From the NCBI RefSeq assembly GCF_014287585.1, contig NZ_JACOOJ010000008.1, forward strand, positions 62,001 through 126,000: a stretch of DNA of 64,000 bases. Direction: 5' to 3'. Positions within the stretch are counted from its first letter, which is position 1, and each line of letters begins with the position of its first letter. Position numbers and translations under genes: made by a program. This DNA is from Parabacteroides hominis (GTDB lineage: Bacteria; Bacteroidota; Bacteroidia; Bacteroidales; Tannerellaceae). Shown here piece after piece: positions 50,998 through 63,100 of the stretch. The notes under the pieces were generated by a model. That model was not told where the DNA came from. It worked only from the letters and a program-made list of their open reading frames with translations, and searched no databases.

Positions 50998-51876
50998 TCA
51001 AAACGCGACTTGTATCATCACGGGGAAATGATCCGACGGGAAACGCCCGTACTGCATATCGTTGAGAACAGCATACTTCTTCACCTTCGTCCCCTTCGTC
51101 ACCCAGATATAATCGATGCGGTTCTTCATCTCGGAATCCGTCTTGAAGCTGTTGTAAGTGCCTTCCGTACCGTAGCGCGGCTGCTCGCTCAGGTTGTACG
51201 AGTCCAGCAGGAGGCCGTCGGACGCCAACGTCACCATCGGTTCGTCGGTCGGGACGGCATTGAAGTCTCCCGTCGCAAAGACCGTCGCATCCGTTCCGGC
51301 AATCTGCTTGATACGGGCGACCAGCAGCTTGGAGGATTCCCGGCGTGCCACCTTCCCTTGATGGTCGTAATGGGAATTGAAGAAATAGAACACTTTGCCG
51401 CTCACCTTATCCCGGAACTTGCCCCAGGAGCAGATACGGTTGCAGCAAGTAGCATCCCAGCCCTTTCCCGGAACATCCGGCGTCTCGGAAAACCAGAAGT
51501 TCCCCTTGTCTAACAAGTCGAAACGACCGGTCTTATAGAAGATGGCGGAGTGTTCGCCCGCATCCTCCCCGTCATCGCGCCCGGCACCGATATAGGCATA
51601 CCCGTCCAGTTCGGCAATCCCGTCCAGCATATGCCTGAACCCTTCCTGTGTCCCGAAGATATCGAAATCGTGGAAGCGGATCAGCCCTTTCACCATCTCC
51701 TTGCGGTTCGGCCAGGCATTCACGCCATCCTTCTCCGTGTCCATACGGAGGTTGAAGGTCGCCACGTTCAGTTCGCCCTTCCCGCCTGTAGCCGGGCGGG
51801 ATTCTTTCATGGCCCATGACTGGAGCAAAGCAGCCAGCAGGAGGACCGAAGCAAATACACTTATCGTCTTTTTCAT
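50998..51876 (-). CDS. exported endonuclease/exonuclease/phosphatase family protein
   Basis: A 292-residue protein with a signal peptide (MKKTISVFASVLLLAALLQSWA). The EEP catalytic motifs are in order: LNVATFNLRMDTEKDG, GTQEG (metal-binding Glu), YIGAGRDDG, YFFNSHYDHQG (His), ATGDFNAVPTDEP (Asp, Asn), RIDYIWVTKG and the final SDHFPVMIQV (Asp-His). The family includes DNases, phosphodiesterases and inositol polyphosphate or sphingomyelin phosphatases; exported Bacteroides members are often in SusCD loci. It follows the SusD gene by 26 bp, so it should act on the locus substrate, perhaps a phosphorylated glycan or nucleic acid. Confidence 0.9.
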   Translation of the reverse strand: MKKTISVFASVLLLAALLQSWAMKESRPATGGKGELNVATFNLRMDTEKDGVNAWPNRKEMVKGLIRFHDFDIFGTQEGFRHMLDGIAELDGYAYIGAGRDDGEDAGEHSAIFYKTGRFDLLDKGNFWFSETPDVPGKGWDATCCNRICSWGKFRDKVSGKVFYFFNSHYDHQGKVARRESSKLLVARIKQIAGTDATVFATGDFNAVPTDEPMVTLASDGLLLDSYNLSEQPRYGTEGTYNSFKTDSEMKNRIDYIWVTKGTKVKKYAVLNDMQYGRFPSDHFPVMIQVAF

Positions 51877-51902
51877 ATCCTTATCATTTATCGATTATAC
51901 AT

Positions 51903-53657
51903 TTACCAACCCGGATTCTGTTTCAGGTTTCCGTTCTTGATGATTGCCGACTGAGGGATCGGATAGTAATACTGGCGGCCATCGCCGTACCAGATGCGCG
52001 GATCATCGTCCGACCAGGTCAGGTTGCCCGAAGTCGCCCCGGTCAATCCCTGCTGCGTGCCCTCTCCTACCGGGACAGGCGTACAGGAAGCAGGCAGCCC
52101 GGTAGGTTTCTCTCCCTTATAGAAGATCACGTCCGGCGTACCGTCCTTGTCGAGGTCCATCTGGACATTCAGGGCGGGGACATAGATGCCGGTCCAACGC
52201 ATCGTCATCAGCTCGCCCCGTTTCCAACGTTTCAGGTCGGTGAAACGGAAACCTTCCAACGCCAGTTCGATGGAACGCTCACGGCGCACTTCGAGGATGA
52301 CCGGGTCGGAGATATTCGGGAAATAGTTCTGCTGGAAATAAGCGTCCACCTTGGTCGGCTTGGCAGAAAGGCCGCCGGTGATACCGGCACGTGCACGCAG
52401 CACACCGACCGTATTCGCCCAATCCGCATCCGTCAGCGTCCCCAACTCGGCTTTTGCCTCGGCATAGTTTAGCAGGACTTCGGCATAGCGAAACAACGGG
52501 ATCGCATTCGTGTTCAAAGCGCCGGCATCGTATTTGGTATCATCCAACGTATATTTGATCGGTTGGTAGCCCGTATAGGAATAGCCGTTGAAGTTAGGAG
52601 CAGCAGGCGCCCCGTCGCGTTCATACCCCGGTGTGCGGATCGTCTGAGCGAGGCGTGCGTCGCGGTTCCGGCATTCGTCGTAGAACTCCATCGTCTCGTA
52701 GCCGGCACGGTCCGTAAACGGTGTCCCGTCCGTGTTCAGGAAGGTATTGACGAACGTACGGATCATGCTGAAGCGTGCCCCGTACGTGCCCGAAGTCCAC
52801 CACCAGTTAGCCTCGCCCAACACGGCCAGCCCGGCATCGGCGCAACTCGCCAGCATCACTTCGCCGGTAACCGGCTTGTCACTGATGAACAGCGAACGGA
52901 AAGAAGCCTCCGTGCCCTCACCCGTATAAATGGAGTACCCGCTTTCTTTCATAACCGCTTCGGCTGCACGGACAGCCTCCTGATACCATTCGCCAGCCGA
53001 GTCGGTCAATCCCAACTCCGTATGATACTTGCGGAAAGAAGCCTCGAAGAGGCAGATACGGGATTTCAACGCATAAGCCACCCATTTCGTCACCAGCGAT
53101 CCGGTTTCGTCCTTCGTCCGCGAGATATTCGCACAAGCGAAATCCAAATCTTCCAATACATGATCCATGACGACAGTCCTCGAATCGCGTGGAGCAAACA
53201 GCAACTCGTCGTCCACACCCAACGTGCGGTCTATCCAGGGCACATCGCCGAAACGCACCACCATCTTGTAGTAAAAATAAGCACGGAAGAAGCGGGCCAG
53301 GCCGATATAGTTGTTACGGACAGACTCATCGACCGCCTCGTTCGTGCAGTTTTCGATAAAGTAATTGATGTTACGCAAGTCGCTCCACGACCATCCGTCG
53401 CTCAACTCTGCCGAGTAAGCCCCTTCACGGATAAAGTTGTCGAAGCTGGTCACCGCCCCATAGTCGCACATCGCATCCTGCCGGAACCCATTCGCCACCG
53501 AAGGGAGCATGTTATAGAAGGAGTAGGAATACGTTTCCAGCCCCTTCTCGGTCCTGAAGACCGTGTCCTTGTCCACCGAAGCCTGCGGTATCTCGTCCAT
53601 CGAGCAGGAAGAAAGAAGTAAACAGGCAGATACAAAAGAATATATAATCCGTTTCAT
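51903..53657 (-). CDS. SusD/RagB-family nutrient-binding lipoprotein
   Basis: A 584-residue lipoprotein with the lipobox LLLSSCSMDEIPQASVDKD. The SusD fold has DLRNINYFIENC, FRAYFYYKMVVRFGDVPWID, a segment near LNYAEAKAELGT, and the C-terminal ERSIELALEGFRFTDLKRW. It ends PIPQSAIIKNGNLKQNPGW. It starts 19 bp after the SusC gene and forms its surface lid. It is in one operon with SusC and the downstream EEP gene. The ligand is unknown. Confidence 0.95.
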   Translation of the reverse strand: MKRIIYSFVSACLLLSSCSMDEIPQASVDKDTVFRTEKGLETYSYSFYNMLPSVANGFRQDAMCDYGAVTSFDNFIREGAYSAELSDGWSWSDLRNINYFIENCTNEAVDESVRNNYIGLARFFRAYFYYKMVVRFGDVPWIDRTLGVDDELLFAPRDSRTVVMDHVLEDLDFACANISRTKDETGSLVTKWVAYALKSRICLFEASFRKYHTELGLTDSAGEWYQEAVRAAEAVMKESGYSIYTGEGTEASFRSLFISDKPVTGEVMLASCADAGLAVLGEANWWWTSGTYGARFSMIRTFVNTFLNTDGTPFTDRAGYETMEFYDECRNRDARLAQTIRTPGYERDGAPAAPNFNGYSYTGYQPIKYTLDDTKYDAGALNTNAIPLFRYAEVLLNYAEAKAELGTLTDADWANTVGVLRARAGITGGLSAKPTKVDAYFQQNYFPNISDPVILEVRRERSIELALEGFRFTDLKRWKRGELMTMRWTGIYVPALNVQMDLDKDGTPDVIFYKGEKPTGLPASCTPVPVGEGTQQGLTGATSGNLTWSDDDPRIWYGDGRQYYYPIPQSAIIKNGNLKQNPGW

Positions 53658-53676
53658 GTCGTTGATAGTTCTTTAG

Positions 53677-56600
53677 TTAAAATGTTACTGATAAACCTAA
53701 ACTCACACTCTTCATCTGCGGATAGCTGTTCCCGTCACCGCTGCCACGGTTCCCGTTCAGCCCGGAGGACATATCGGCATCCGTCAGGTCGGGATCGGAA
53801 CCGTAGATGTTCGTCACATCCAAGTCGCGTGTATGTTTATAGAGCGGAGACCAGCACCAGAGGTTCTCGGCGGATATATAGACCCGTACGTTCTGCAACT
53901 TTGCCTTTGAAACAACCTGTTGCGGCAGGGTGTAACCGAATTGCAGGTTCTTCAGACGGATATACGCGACATTCTGCAGGTAGCGGGTCTGCGGCGTAGA
54001 CTTCAGGGAAGCATTGTAACCGGCATAACGGGGCAGGTAAGCATCCGTATTGTCTTCGGTCCAGTAGTTGCCCTGATGCCAGGTCGGCATGTTGTTGTAC
54101 GGGCGGTTGTACTGTCCCCAGAAGATACATTCCGAACTGGGATACCAATCCTGTTTCCCCACCCCCTGGAAGAATGCAGAGAGGAAGAAGTTGTTCCAGT
54201 CGCCGGAGAGATTGAGGCTGTAGGAATAGCGGGGCAGTGCGTTACCGATCACCTTCTTGTCGCCATGATCGTCCAATGTGTTATTGCCGTAGTCGATCAC
54301 TTTATCGCCGTTCAGGTCCTTGATCTTCACGTCTCCCGGATAGGTGATGCGTTTGGAGGAAGACTGGATCAGCGTCTGGTCGGCATGGCTGTCGATATCG
54401 GCCTGGTCCTTGAACAGCCCTTCGGTCACATATCCCCAGATTTCACCGACGCGCTTGCCGGCATAGTAGTCGTCCAGGTTACCCGTCTGGTTGTTATAGC
54501 GGTCGATGGTCGAGATATAGTCGGACAACGTACCGCGGATCTCGTAGTTGAACGGTTTCTCCGCCAATGTGAACTGGTCGCGCCAGGTCAGCGTGATTTC
54601 CCATCCTTTGGTCGTCATGTCGGCATAGTTGCCTTTGGGAGAAGAGGCGCCGAAGACGTCGGGAAGCGTTTCGCCGACCGTGTACATATCCGTTGTCTTA
54701 CGGATGTAATAGTCGCCGTTGAACTGCAAACGGTTGTTCAGCATGCCGAAGTCCAGTCCGACGTCGGTCGTCGTAGCCGTTTCCCAGGTCAATCCGTCAG
54801 GCATGACAGCCGGAGCGCTCGTGTACTTATTCTTCAAGCCGTTCAAGACACGACCGGAAGTGCTGATGCTCAACAGTTCGAGATAACTGTACGGAGAGAC
54901 GTTACCGTTACCCAACGAGCCGTATGAGGCACGTATTTTCAGATTAGAAAACAGGTCCGGGTTTATTTTCCAAAACGATTCCTCCGACACACGCCATCCA
55001 CCCGATACGGAAGGGAAAAACGCCCATTGCTGGTCGGTCGGGAATTTGGAAGAGCCATCATAGCGTCCGTTCACTTCCAACAGGTAGCGGTCCTTGAAGG
55101 CATAGTTCATACGGAAGAAACCGCCTGCCACGCGCCATTTGTTATAACCGCCCGATGTGGTGATCGCATCTCCTAACGCCAAGTTGATATTTTCCGATTC
55201 GTCGAGCAGCAAGCCGTTACGCTGCACGTATGTGCTCTTATAGGTAGACTGTTCATAGTTGTAACCGATCATTCCCTTGAAATAATGCGCATCGCCAAAT
55301 GTTTCCTCATAGTCGGCATACAGGTTGGTCGCGATATACTCGGTCCGCATATTACTCTCCTTCAAGTCATTGTACTTCGTGCTAAGTTCGCGTGTTTCTC
55401 CCTCGTATGTGCTGTAAGGAACCGGTACACGGCGTTGCGTCTGCGCCTCATCCGTATTGCGGAACGTGAAGTCGCCCCGTACGTGCAGCTTGTTTTCTAA
55501 GAAGGAAGCCGTAAAGCCGGTCGTATTCTTCAATACCTTGTTATTGGTGTCGATCCCGTTCTTGCCATAGATAAAGTCACCGACCGAATAGGCGGCCGAG
55601 AAGGTCAGGCTACCGTCGGGATTGAAGATAGGCGAGGTCGGATGGCCTTCATCGGAAATGTTACGCCAGATGGAACCGCCTTCGCCGACGTTGATCGGGT
55701 TATGGTAATCCATGTTTGAAAAGTCCATATTGTTCTCGATCTTCAGCCAGTCGAACACCTGCACGGAACCTTTCGCACGCAGGTTCATCATCTTATAATC
55801 ATCGGTATTGTAGCGGAACAAGCCGTCGTAGCCATAGAAACGCCCGGAAACGTAGTAGTTCAGCTTCCCGTTGTTACCGGTCACCGACAAGTTATGATCC
55901 TGCGCGAAGGTCGTTTTCTTATACAGGGCGTCGTAATAGTCCTCGTTGCCGTAGTAGACGTATTTGCCGGTAGCATCGACCGTCACCTCGTCAGTTATGC
56001 CCTGTTCCTTCCGGTTCTTGAAGTCTTCCAGCCAGCCGAGGGAGAATTCCTGCGTCTTGTTGATGTTCTTAGGGTCGGCCGAATAGTTGTTCCACGCATG
56101 ATAGGCTTCATAGAAGTGGCTGGCATATTCATATCCGTCGGTCACGAAGTCGGGAACCGTCACCGGCTTCTGCACGGCGAAGTTACCGGAATAGGTGATG
56201 GAAGTCTTGTCCTTAGTCGGCTCTTTGGTGGTGATCAGGACAACACCGAAAGTACCGCGCGCGCCATAGATGGCAGCCGAGGCGGCATCTTTCAGGACAG
56301 ACACGCTGGCGATATCGTTCGGATTCAACATCGAGGGATCGCCTTCCACACCGTCGATCAGGACTAACGCACTACCGCCCTGCCCGATCGAAGTCGTACC
56401 GCGGACATTATAACTCGCCGAGCGGGTCGGCTTGCCGTCGGTCAACTGGATGTTCAGGTTGGGGATCGAACCTTGCAAGGCCTGTGTCACGTTGGGGACG
56501 GAACGATTGTCAAACACTTCGCTGGTCACCTGTTCGACGGCTCCGGTCAGGTTCACTTTCTTCTGCGTGCCGTAACCGACCACGACTACTTCGTCCAGCG

Positions 56601-56955
56601 TCTGCGTATCTTCCATCAAGACTACTTTCAAGTCTTTCTCTCCTTTCAGTGTGATTTCTTTCGGAATATATCCGATAAAAGAGATTGTTAACACAGCGTC
56701 AGGGGCTACTTCCAGCGAGAACTTCCCGTCGATATCGGTCACCGTCCCGTTAGTCGTTCCTTTTTCCACTACATTGGCTCCGATAACGGGTTCCCCGTAT
56801 CCATCCACAATCGTACCTGTCAGATGATACGTTCCCTGCCGGGTAACGCTTATGATTCCGCCCGGATTGGCGGAATAGATTACAGGGATTCCCTGTAATG
56901 CACCTGCGATACATAGTAAACCCGCAAACCGGGTCACTCTACTCTTAATCTCCAT
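53677..56955 (-). CDS. SusC/RagA TonB-linked outer membrane protein
   Basis: A 1092-residue SusC-type importer without an STN domain, so it does not signal through FecR. The signal is followed by a carboxypeptidase-regulatory domain (about 42-120, with VDGYGEPVIGANVVEKGTTNG), the TonB-box region LDEVVVVGYGTQKK, a plug with QALQGSIPNLNIQLTDG and VLKDAASAAIYGARGTFGVVLITTK, and a barrel ending VSLGLSVTF. It is the first gene of a SusC-SusD-EEP operon. No sigma/anti-sigma pair or hybrid two-component gene adjoins it, so regulation is not visible. Confidence 0.95.
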   Translation of the reverse strand: MEIKSRVTRFAGLLCIAGALQGIPVIYSANPGGIISVTRQGTYHLTGTIVDGYGEPVIGANVVEKGTTNGTVTDIDGKFSLEVAPDAVLTISFIGYIPKEITLKGEKDLKVVLMEDTQTLDEVVVVGYGTQKKVNLTGAVEQVTSEVFDNRSVPNVTQALQGSIPNLNIQLTDGKPTRSASYNVRGTTSIGQGGSALVLIDGVEGDPSMLNPNDIASVSVLKDAASAAIYGARGTFGVVLITTKEPTKDKTSITYSGNFAVQKPVTVPDFVTDGYEYASHFYEAYHAWNNYSADPKNINKTQEFSLGWLEDFKNRKEQGITDEVTVDATGKYVYYGNEDYYDALYKKTTFAQDHNLSVTGNNGKLNYYVSGRFYGYDGLFRYNTDDYKMMNLRAKGSVQVFDWLKIENNMDFSNMDYHNPINVGEGGSIWRNISDEGHPTSPIFNPDGSLTFSAAYSVGDFIYGKNGIDTNNKVLKNTTGFTASFLENKLHVRGDFTFRNTDEAQTQRRVPVPYSTYEGETRELSTKYNDLKESNMRTEYIATNLYADYEETFGDAHYFKGMIGYNYEQSTYKSTYVQRNGLLLDESENINLALGDAITTSGGYNKWRVAGGFFRMNYAFKDRYLLEVNGRYDGSSKFPTDQQWAFFPSVSGGWRVSEESFWKINPDLFSNLKIRASYGSLGNGNVSPYSYLELLSISTSGRVLNGLKNKYTSAPAVMPDGLTWETATTTDVGLDFGMLNNRLQFNGDYYIRKTTDMYTVGETLPDVFGASSPKGNYADMTTKGWEITLTWRDQFTLAEKPFNYEIRGTLSDYISTIDRYNNQTGNLDDYYAGKRVGEIWGYVTEGLFKDQADIDSHADQTLIQSSSKRITYPGDVKIKDLNGDKVIDYGNNTLDDHGDKKVIGNALPRYSYSLNLSGDWNNFFLSAFFQGVGKQDWYPSSECIFWGQYNRPYNNMPTWHQGNYWTEDNTDAYLPRYAGYNASLKSTPQTRYLQNVAYIRLKNLQFGYTLPQQVVSKAKLQNVRVYISAENLWCWSPLYKHTRDLDVTNIYGSDPDLTDADMSSGLNGNRGSGDGNSYPQMKSVSLGLSVTF

Positions 56956-57108
56956 GTTTGTTCTTTTTGCGTTAAAACAAATATATTTTTACCTATTAAA
57001 ACCGCTGCAAAGGAACAACCGGAGTATTAAATCAGCGTTTACTATTCATTACAATATCGTTACAAAAGCCGTGGCAATATTACTTTATTTTCAGGGCATA
57101 CAAAGAAA

Positions 57109-57134
57109 AAAGGGCGCCCTCGCGGACGCCCTTT
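57109..57134 (-). terminator. terminator of the giant surface-protein gene
   Basis: The reverse strand reads AAAGGGCG (57134-57127), a 10-nt loop, then CGCCCTTT (57116-57109), followed by more T. It lies 36 bp after the stop codon at 57170. Confidence 0.8.
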
Positions 57135-57169
57135 CTCATTCAATACTAAAACTCTCTATACATAATGGA

Positions 57170-60100
57170 TTAGTATACATTAACCTTGGTAACAATAGAA
57201 TTGCCGGCATTGGTTAATTTCACAATGTAAATGCCTTTCGTTACCGGTATTTGCGTATTGCCACTGATACGTGCATTGTAGACGATCTTACCGATCATGT
57301 TTACAACGGTCACCTGTAGCGGCTGAATCGGATTCACATAAATATTTCCCTTTCTTCCAAACACTTCTGTATTGGCAAGAGCTTCTTCGAGGCCGGTTGC
57401 GAAACCTACGGTTACTTCGCAAGTGGCGGTTACATCACCGATCGTTGCTGTGATCGTTGCTTTTCCAACCTTAACACCTTTGACTGTCACCTTGTTTCCA
57501 TCTGCTGTTACAGAGGCTACAGTAGGATCGCTGCTGCTCCATGTAACCGTCTTGCCGGCAGGAGATACAGTAGCTGTCAGTACGAACTCTTCCGTACGAG
57601 GAAGATCTTTGGTTGTTGCATCTAAGGTGATTGTAACGGTTTCGTCTTCGTCACCACCACCAGCAGGAGGATTCGATTCGCTCTTGAAACCGATCTGGTT
57701 CTTGTCGTAAACAACAGAATAATTTTCTGTTTCACCACCGTTCACATAATAAACAGCATTGCTGCCACTACCTTCGGAAGTTATTGTAGGATTGAAGTCG
57801 ATTTCACTGCCTATAACAGCTTCACCGGTTTCACGGACTGTCAGTTTGATTTTGCTCTTCAGGTTGCTTGCAGAAGAAGCTCCTTCAGGTAATACGGCAA
57901 CGATTGTTGATTTTAGGATATTGCCTTTTCCAGGTTGAGAACTTGCCAGCTTATAATTTCCGGCATCACCAGTCGTACCCATTGCAAGCTCTACAGTTTG
58001 TTCGCCGACTGTCGCTGCACCAAAGATTACTTTAATCGGAACGATATCGCCACTGATACGGTCGTTCGATGCATAATCAGTCAATTCCATAACAGACTTT
58101 CCGTTGTAGTAGGCACTAAGCGGGGTTCCGACTGTCACTTCTTTCTGACTGATCTTACCGGTCAGTTTTCCTTCCAAGACATAATTGTTAGCTTCGCTAC
58201 CGATCAGAACCAGCGATTGAGACGGAGTGATCGTTTTGCTATCACCTGCCTTCTTATCAGCAAAGTTGAATGTAATACCGGAAAGATCCAGTGCTACGTC
58301 CTTTCCGTCTGCACCTGTTAATGTAGGCGTTCCGGAGGCAAGAGTCGTTCCGTCGTAAGTCTTATCCATATCGGTTGCGCTAATCATCAGCTTAGCCGGA
58401 GTAACTTCGAGGTTTAGAATTTTTACTTCACCTGCACTGATAGCCAGAATCGTTGCCTTACCTGTTGCTACAGGGGTACAAACTATATCATTGCCAGTTG
58501 CATCAACAGTCAAAACATTGGCATTTGTCGATTCATAAGTCCAAGTGCCATTTCCACCAAGTTTCGTCACCTCGTATGAAACACCGTAAGATATTTTCGT
58601 GAATGCTTCCTGATTCCAATTGCCGGCAACAGCAGCTTTCGTTTGCATAGGTGCATTAAGAGAAGTAGTTGTAGCAGGAGAAGTTTCAATCTTATTCAAA
58701 CTCTGGCCTATCACCTTGCCACTTGCATCCAGAATATTAGCATAGCCATCTCCTCCTACTTCAGAAGCATTCAATCCGGAATAACCGGCTTCATCAACGA
58801 TCATTGCTTTTCTGTCACTTGACGTACCATATACTACCGCTTTCGGAGTACCCAACTCTACAGTCAGCGTACCCGGAACAGTTTTAATTGTGTAGTTCGG
58901 ACATGCACCTGACATTTTCAGGTTCAAAGCAGAACTTTCTTCTGTTACCGTAAGTTCGCCACTATAAGCAGTGCTTAATGTTTCGCCGTTTACCAAGCCA
59001 GTTGCTTCGAATTCATATTTCGTATAACGCTGGTTCCACATGCGGGTCACGTCTTTTACCTTAACAGAGAGCGGAGCTTTCGTGATCTTACCGGTTATAT
59101 TTGTCGGCTGGATCAACGTATAGTTGGCTGCATTCGTACCTGTCAATGTCAGTTCCGGCATCAGGACTTTCACGCTTTCGCCTGCGTTCTTGTTTGCGAA
59201 GCTAAGTGTCAGACCAGCTGTCTTAACGGAAACATCGTTAGACGCACCTGTTAATGTGAAAGTTGGAAGTGTCTCGATAGCAGTCGTCCCGTCATAAACC
59301 TTCTCTATTGCACCTACTGCAACCGTGATCGGTTTCGGAGTGATTTCGATTGTTTTAGTTGCTACGGCGGCAGAGTGAGTAGCATCGGCAGCACGTGTTA
59401 CAGTCAAAGTGACTTTACCGACTTTAGTTGCTTCCAGCTTGCCATCCGTAATCGTTGCCAGATCGCTTTCAGCTACGGTATAGGTATATTCACCTGTAGC
59501 AGCTTCTTTGTCACTTGTAGCAGACAATGTCATTTCGTTGCCATAAACCATTGTAGGCAGGACAGATGTACTGAAAGAAACTACCTGCGGAGTCTTTTCA
59601 TCGATTGTTACCTCAACAGGCTTACTTGTTCCTGTATTGTTGTCAGAAACAGTTGCAGATGCAGTAATTGAATATTTTCCTGCTGCAGCATTGGATATTG
59701 TTGCTGTATAGAAATCATCTTTTAGCGTTGCGTCAACAGAATTACCACTATTGTATGTAAACTTAACAGAAGCATCTGTGTCTACACCACCCTTGTTAAC
59801 CAAACAAGCTTTCAACTGGATATCACGATCTGTTCCGTTCAATACCGTCTTTGCTTCTACCATTTCGATAACCGGGGCAACAGCATTAATAGTCAATGTA
59901 CCCTTCGCAAACGTGATCGTATAGTTATCGGAAGTCAGGCCATAAGGTACGATATCGTAACCACCCTCTTTCACCAATGAATCTTTGGTTGCGGAGCAAG
60001 TGAATTTCAGGATTCCATCGAGTTTATCTCCCTCGACCAGATCGGTAGTTGTCGCTGTAAATTCAGGGTTTTCCACACCATATTCACGCGATTTAGCCTC

Positions 60101-63100
60101 TGCCGTGACAGTTGCAGCCTTCGGAGTAACCTTTGCTTTTACAAATGTGATAGGAGCCAGTTCGTAGAATGCGGTAGAATCAGAACCATTTGCCGCCAAA
60201 GCAGCGGTAACGATTACCTCTTTGTTTTCTCCTGCATTTGCATCTGTCAGTTCACCTTTAAATCCTTCTGCCAAATCCAGACCTGTCGCATCCGTACCTA
60301 ACTTACCGGAGAATCCCAATGTTCCCTTTGTCAGAGTTATAGTCTTCGCACCATCATAGGTCTTCTCTGTAGCAGTCAAACCAGCAGTCAATGTAACCTT
60401 ACGTTTGTTAACTTTCAAGACTTGCGTATTGACAGCATCTTCGTCATAAGTGAAGTTGCCATTTTCTTTATCTTGTTCATCTATTACACCATCATTATTC
60501 TTATCTTTTTTAACTTTCAAATCAAAAGTAACAGTACCCGGTTTCTTGATAGTCAGAACGCCATCATCACTGAGTGCTACGACTTCACTTGTGCCATCAA
60601 TTGAAACTTCCGTACCCGGCAAGTTGAATGCCAACTTGATCGGAGCCGTACCATACACCACGCTATCCGGCAAGTTGGTTATCTTAGCCAATGTTTTCTG
60701 GAAAGATGCAATAGTATATTGGTCGCTGTTAAATGTCAATTCATACACAACCTTACCTGCATTCAGTAATTCTTTTGCTACAGTTTTGTTGGAAGCGATA
60801 ACACCGTCCTTACATTCTATAGAGAAAGTCTTTTCGGAAAGATCAGATTTGTTTGTAGCCTTATTCATCGCAACAATTACAGAATCAGCAACAACAGTAG
60901 CAGCATTGACCATTAAAGTACCACCGCACAAGTTAATACCGGTCATGATATCTGATACCGGGAGGTTGAGTTTACCGTTGTTGACCAAAGTCGCAGCCTC
61001 TTCGCCTGTTCCAAGTTCAAGTCCGGAGTTGAAACTCCAAGTTTTTCCGGCTGCAATGGCAAAATCGGATGTTCCTTCGGACACAGCCGTACCATCACGG
61101 AATTTCTTCAAAGATGCTTTTGTTCCTGTCAATTCGATATTCGCATTGGCCAAGCCCTGTCCGATCATCATAATCGGATTTTCACTTTTTGAGTCGACGA
61201 ATTTAAAAGTAACCCCTTCCGAAACTGTAGGGACTGGTTTTCCGTTCGTATCGGAATCGGCCCAACCATCAACAGCACCTAAGCTGGCTTTCAGATCCGT
61301 TAAGTTGTTAAACGTACAGCCCTCGAACATAAAGCTTCCTTTACGAATCTGTCCACGGTTGATCGCCCCCATTTCATAGTAATTCCCCTCCTTGCTGAAC
61401 ATGCAATTCTTGAGGGAGGCCTCGATTTCGTCCGCATAACCGTTAGACAGTGTTCCGTAGAGAGAACCGAGTTTTGCTCCTGTGATAGTTACTTTGGAAG
61501 TTCCGGTATAGGCATACCCTTGTCCGCCTCCACAACCTAACCCTTCGGGGAGTTCTACTCCTTCGGAGATAGTGATCTTGACATCTTTTGTACCGCAAAC
61601 GGCATCATTCCATGTCGTAACCGGAGTCTTCTGAGCCGGATTAGCAAAACCTCCTGCATATAAGCACTGTACCTTCGTCTGATTACCGGAAATATTGATA
61701 TCCACAGCATTGGTCTTGGCAAACTGATCGCCACCACCACACAAAAGATCCATGATTGTACCGCCTTTTATCATTATGTTTGCCGTCCCGGTAACATTGG
61801 CCGTTTTTTCAGCCGTCGAACCGTAACCACCACCATAGATCCGTTTTATATTACCGCTTTCCATCGTAATTGTAGAATTCTCTACAGCCCTATTCTTAGA
61901 GCCACCGTAAACAATCGCTTCATCACTCTTCAACTGGATGAAATCTGAAGCATTGTCTGTCGCACAAACAATCACTTCACCCTCTACGCCCGCAGCTTTA
62001 ATAGTAATAGGATTACCATTTGCGAAAACAGTATTACCTTCCTGTGTCAGTTTCGAGTTCGTCCAATAATACATAGGAGTCTTGTTGTCTTTACCTCCCA
62101 AGCCTTCGAAGTAACTCCAACTTTGACCTTCCGGGCATACAACCAAACCGTCAGGATTGCTCGCATTTTCTTTTTCTGCCCAAATTTTGGCTGATTCGGC
62201 AAAAGTCGATCTTTCATCAAAAGTAAACAATCGGGGATATTCAGGGTTTCCTTTATCAACGTTCACACCTCCCCAAGTATTCCCTTTCGTATGCAAATTT
62301 GTTGCATGAACTTCGCTATGTACCAGCAAGCCCGCATTTATATTATTTTCCAGAGTCACATTCGGCAAGATAGTGCTCATTTGGGATTGTGCATTAATAC
62401 CGGAGCCTTTTGAACCCTTTATACAAAGATTTTGTAATTTAACAGTTCCTCCTGCATTTCCCTCTATGGAGATCAAGTTCTTTTTTGAATCATCAACATT
62501 CCATTCTCCTATTGCCGTAATAGTTGTAGCCGGATTTCCATCCTTATCAAGTTCTCCTTTTAATGATAATGGTTTATTGATCACCAATTGGGAAGTCAGA
62601 GCATATTCGCCTTCGTTAACTAAGTTCAATGAAGAACCGGCCGGCATATTGGCAACCGTAGCAGCGTCTAACTTGTACGAATTTTCAGAACATTTCAAAT
62701 AGACATTCACTGACTCGCCACCATTCAAAGCAAGATCCGGCTTGTTTGCGATAGCTCCAAAAGGAGTATACTGCTGAAGATCACTCATACTTTCACCGGT
62801 TATGGTCACATCATTATAATAGAGTTGTATCCCTTCCATATTGACAGTGCCCTTTTCTGCTCCGGTAAATGTGATACGTCCGTTATTAAGAACCAAGTTC
62901 TTCAGTGTAACTGTACCGATATTCTTTTCCGTATCTTTCGCCGGAGAATTGAAATAGATCGATCCTGCAAATTTTTCTTCTACCGGAGCATTGAATACAA
63001 GATTATTCAAAGTCACATGGTCTCCCAACACTTCGATCACCTTGTTTACTTGCTTCTTACAAGTAATAGTTGCATTCTGGATCTTTACATTATCTCCATG

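Noticed and set aside
52563..53621. 352-codon forward frame opposite the second SusD gene
   Set aside because: Shadow of the SusD coding sequence; no domain seen.
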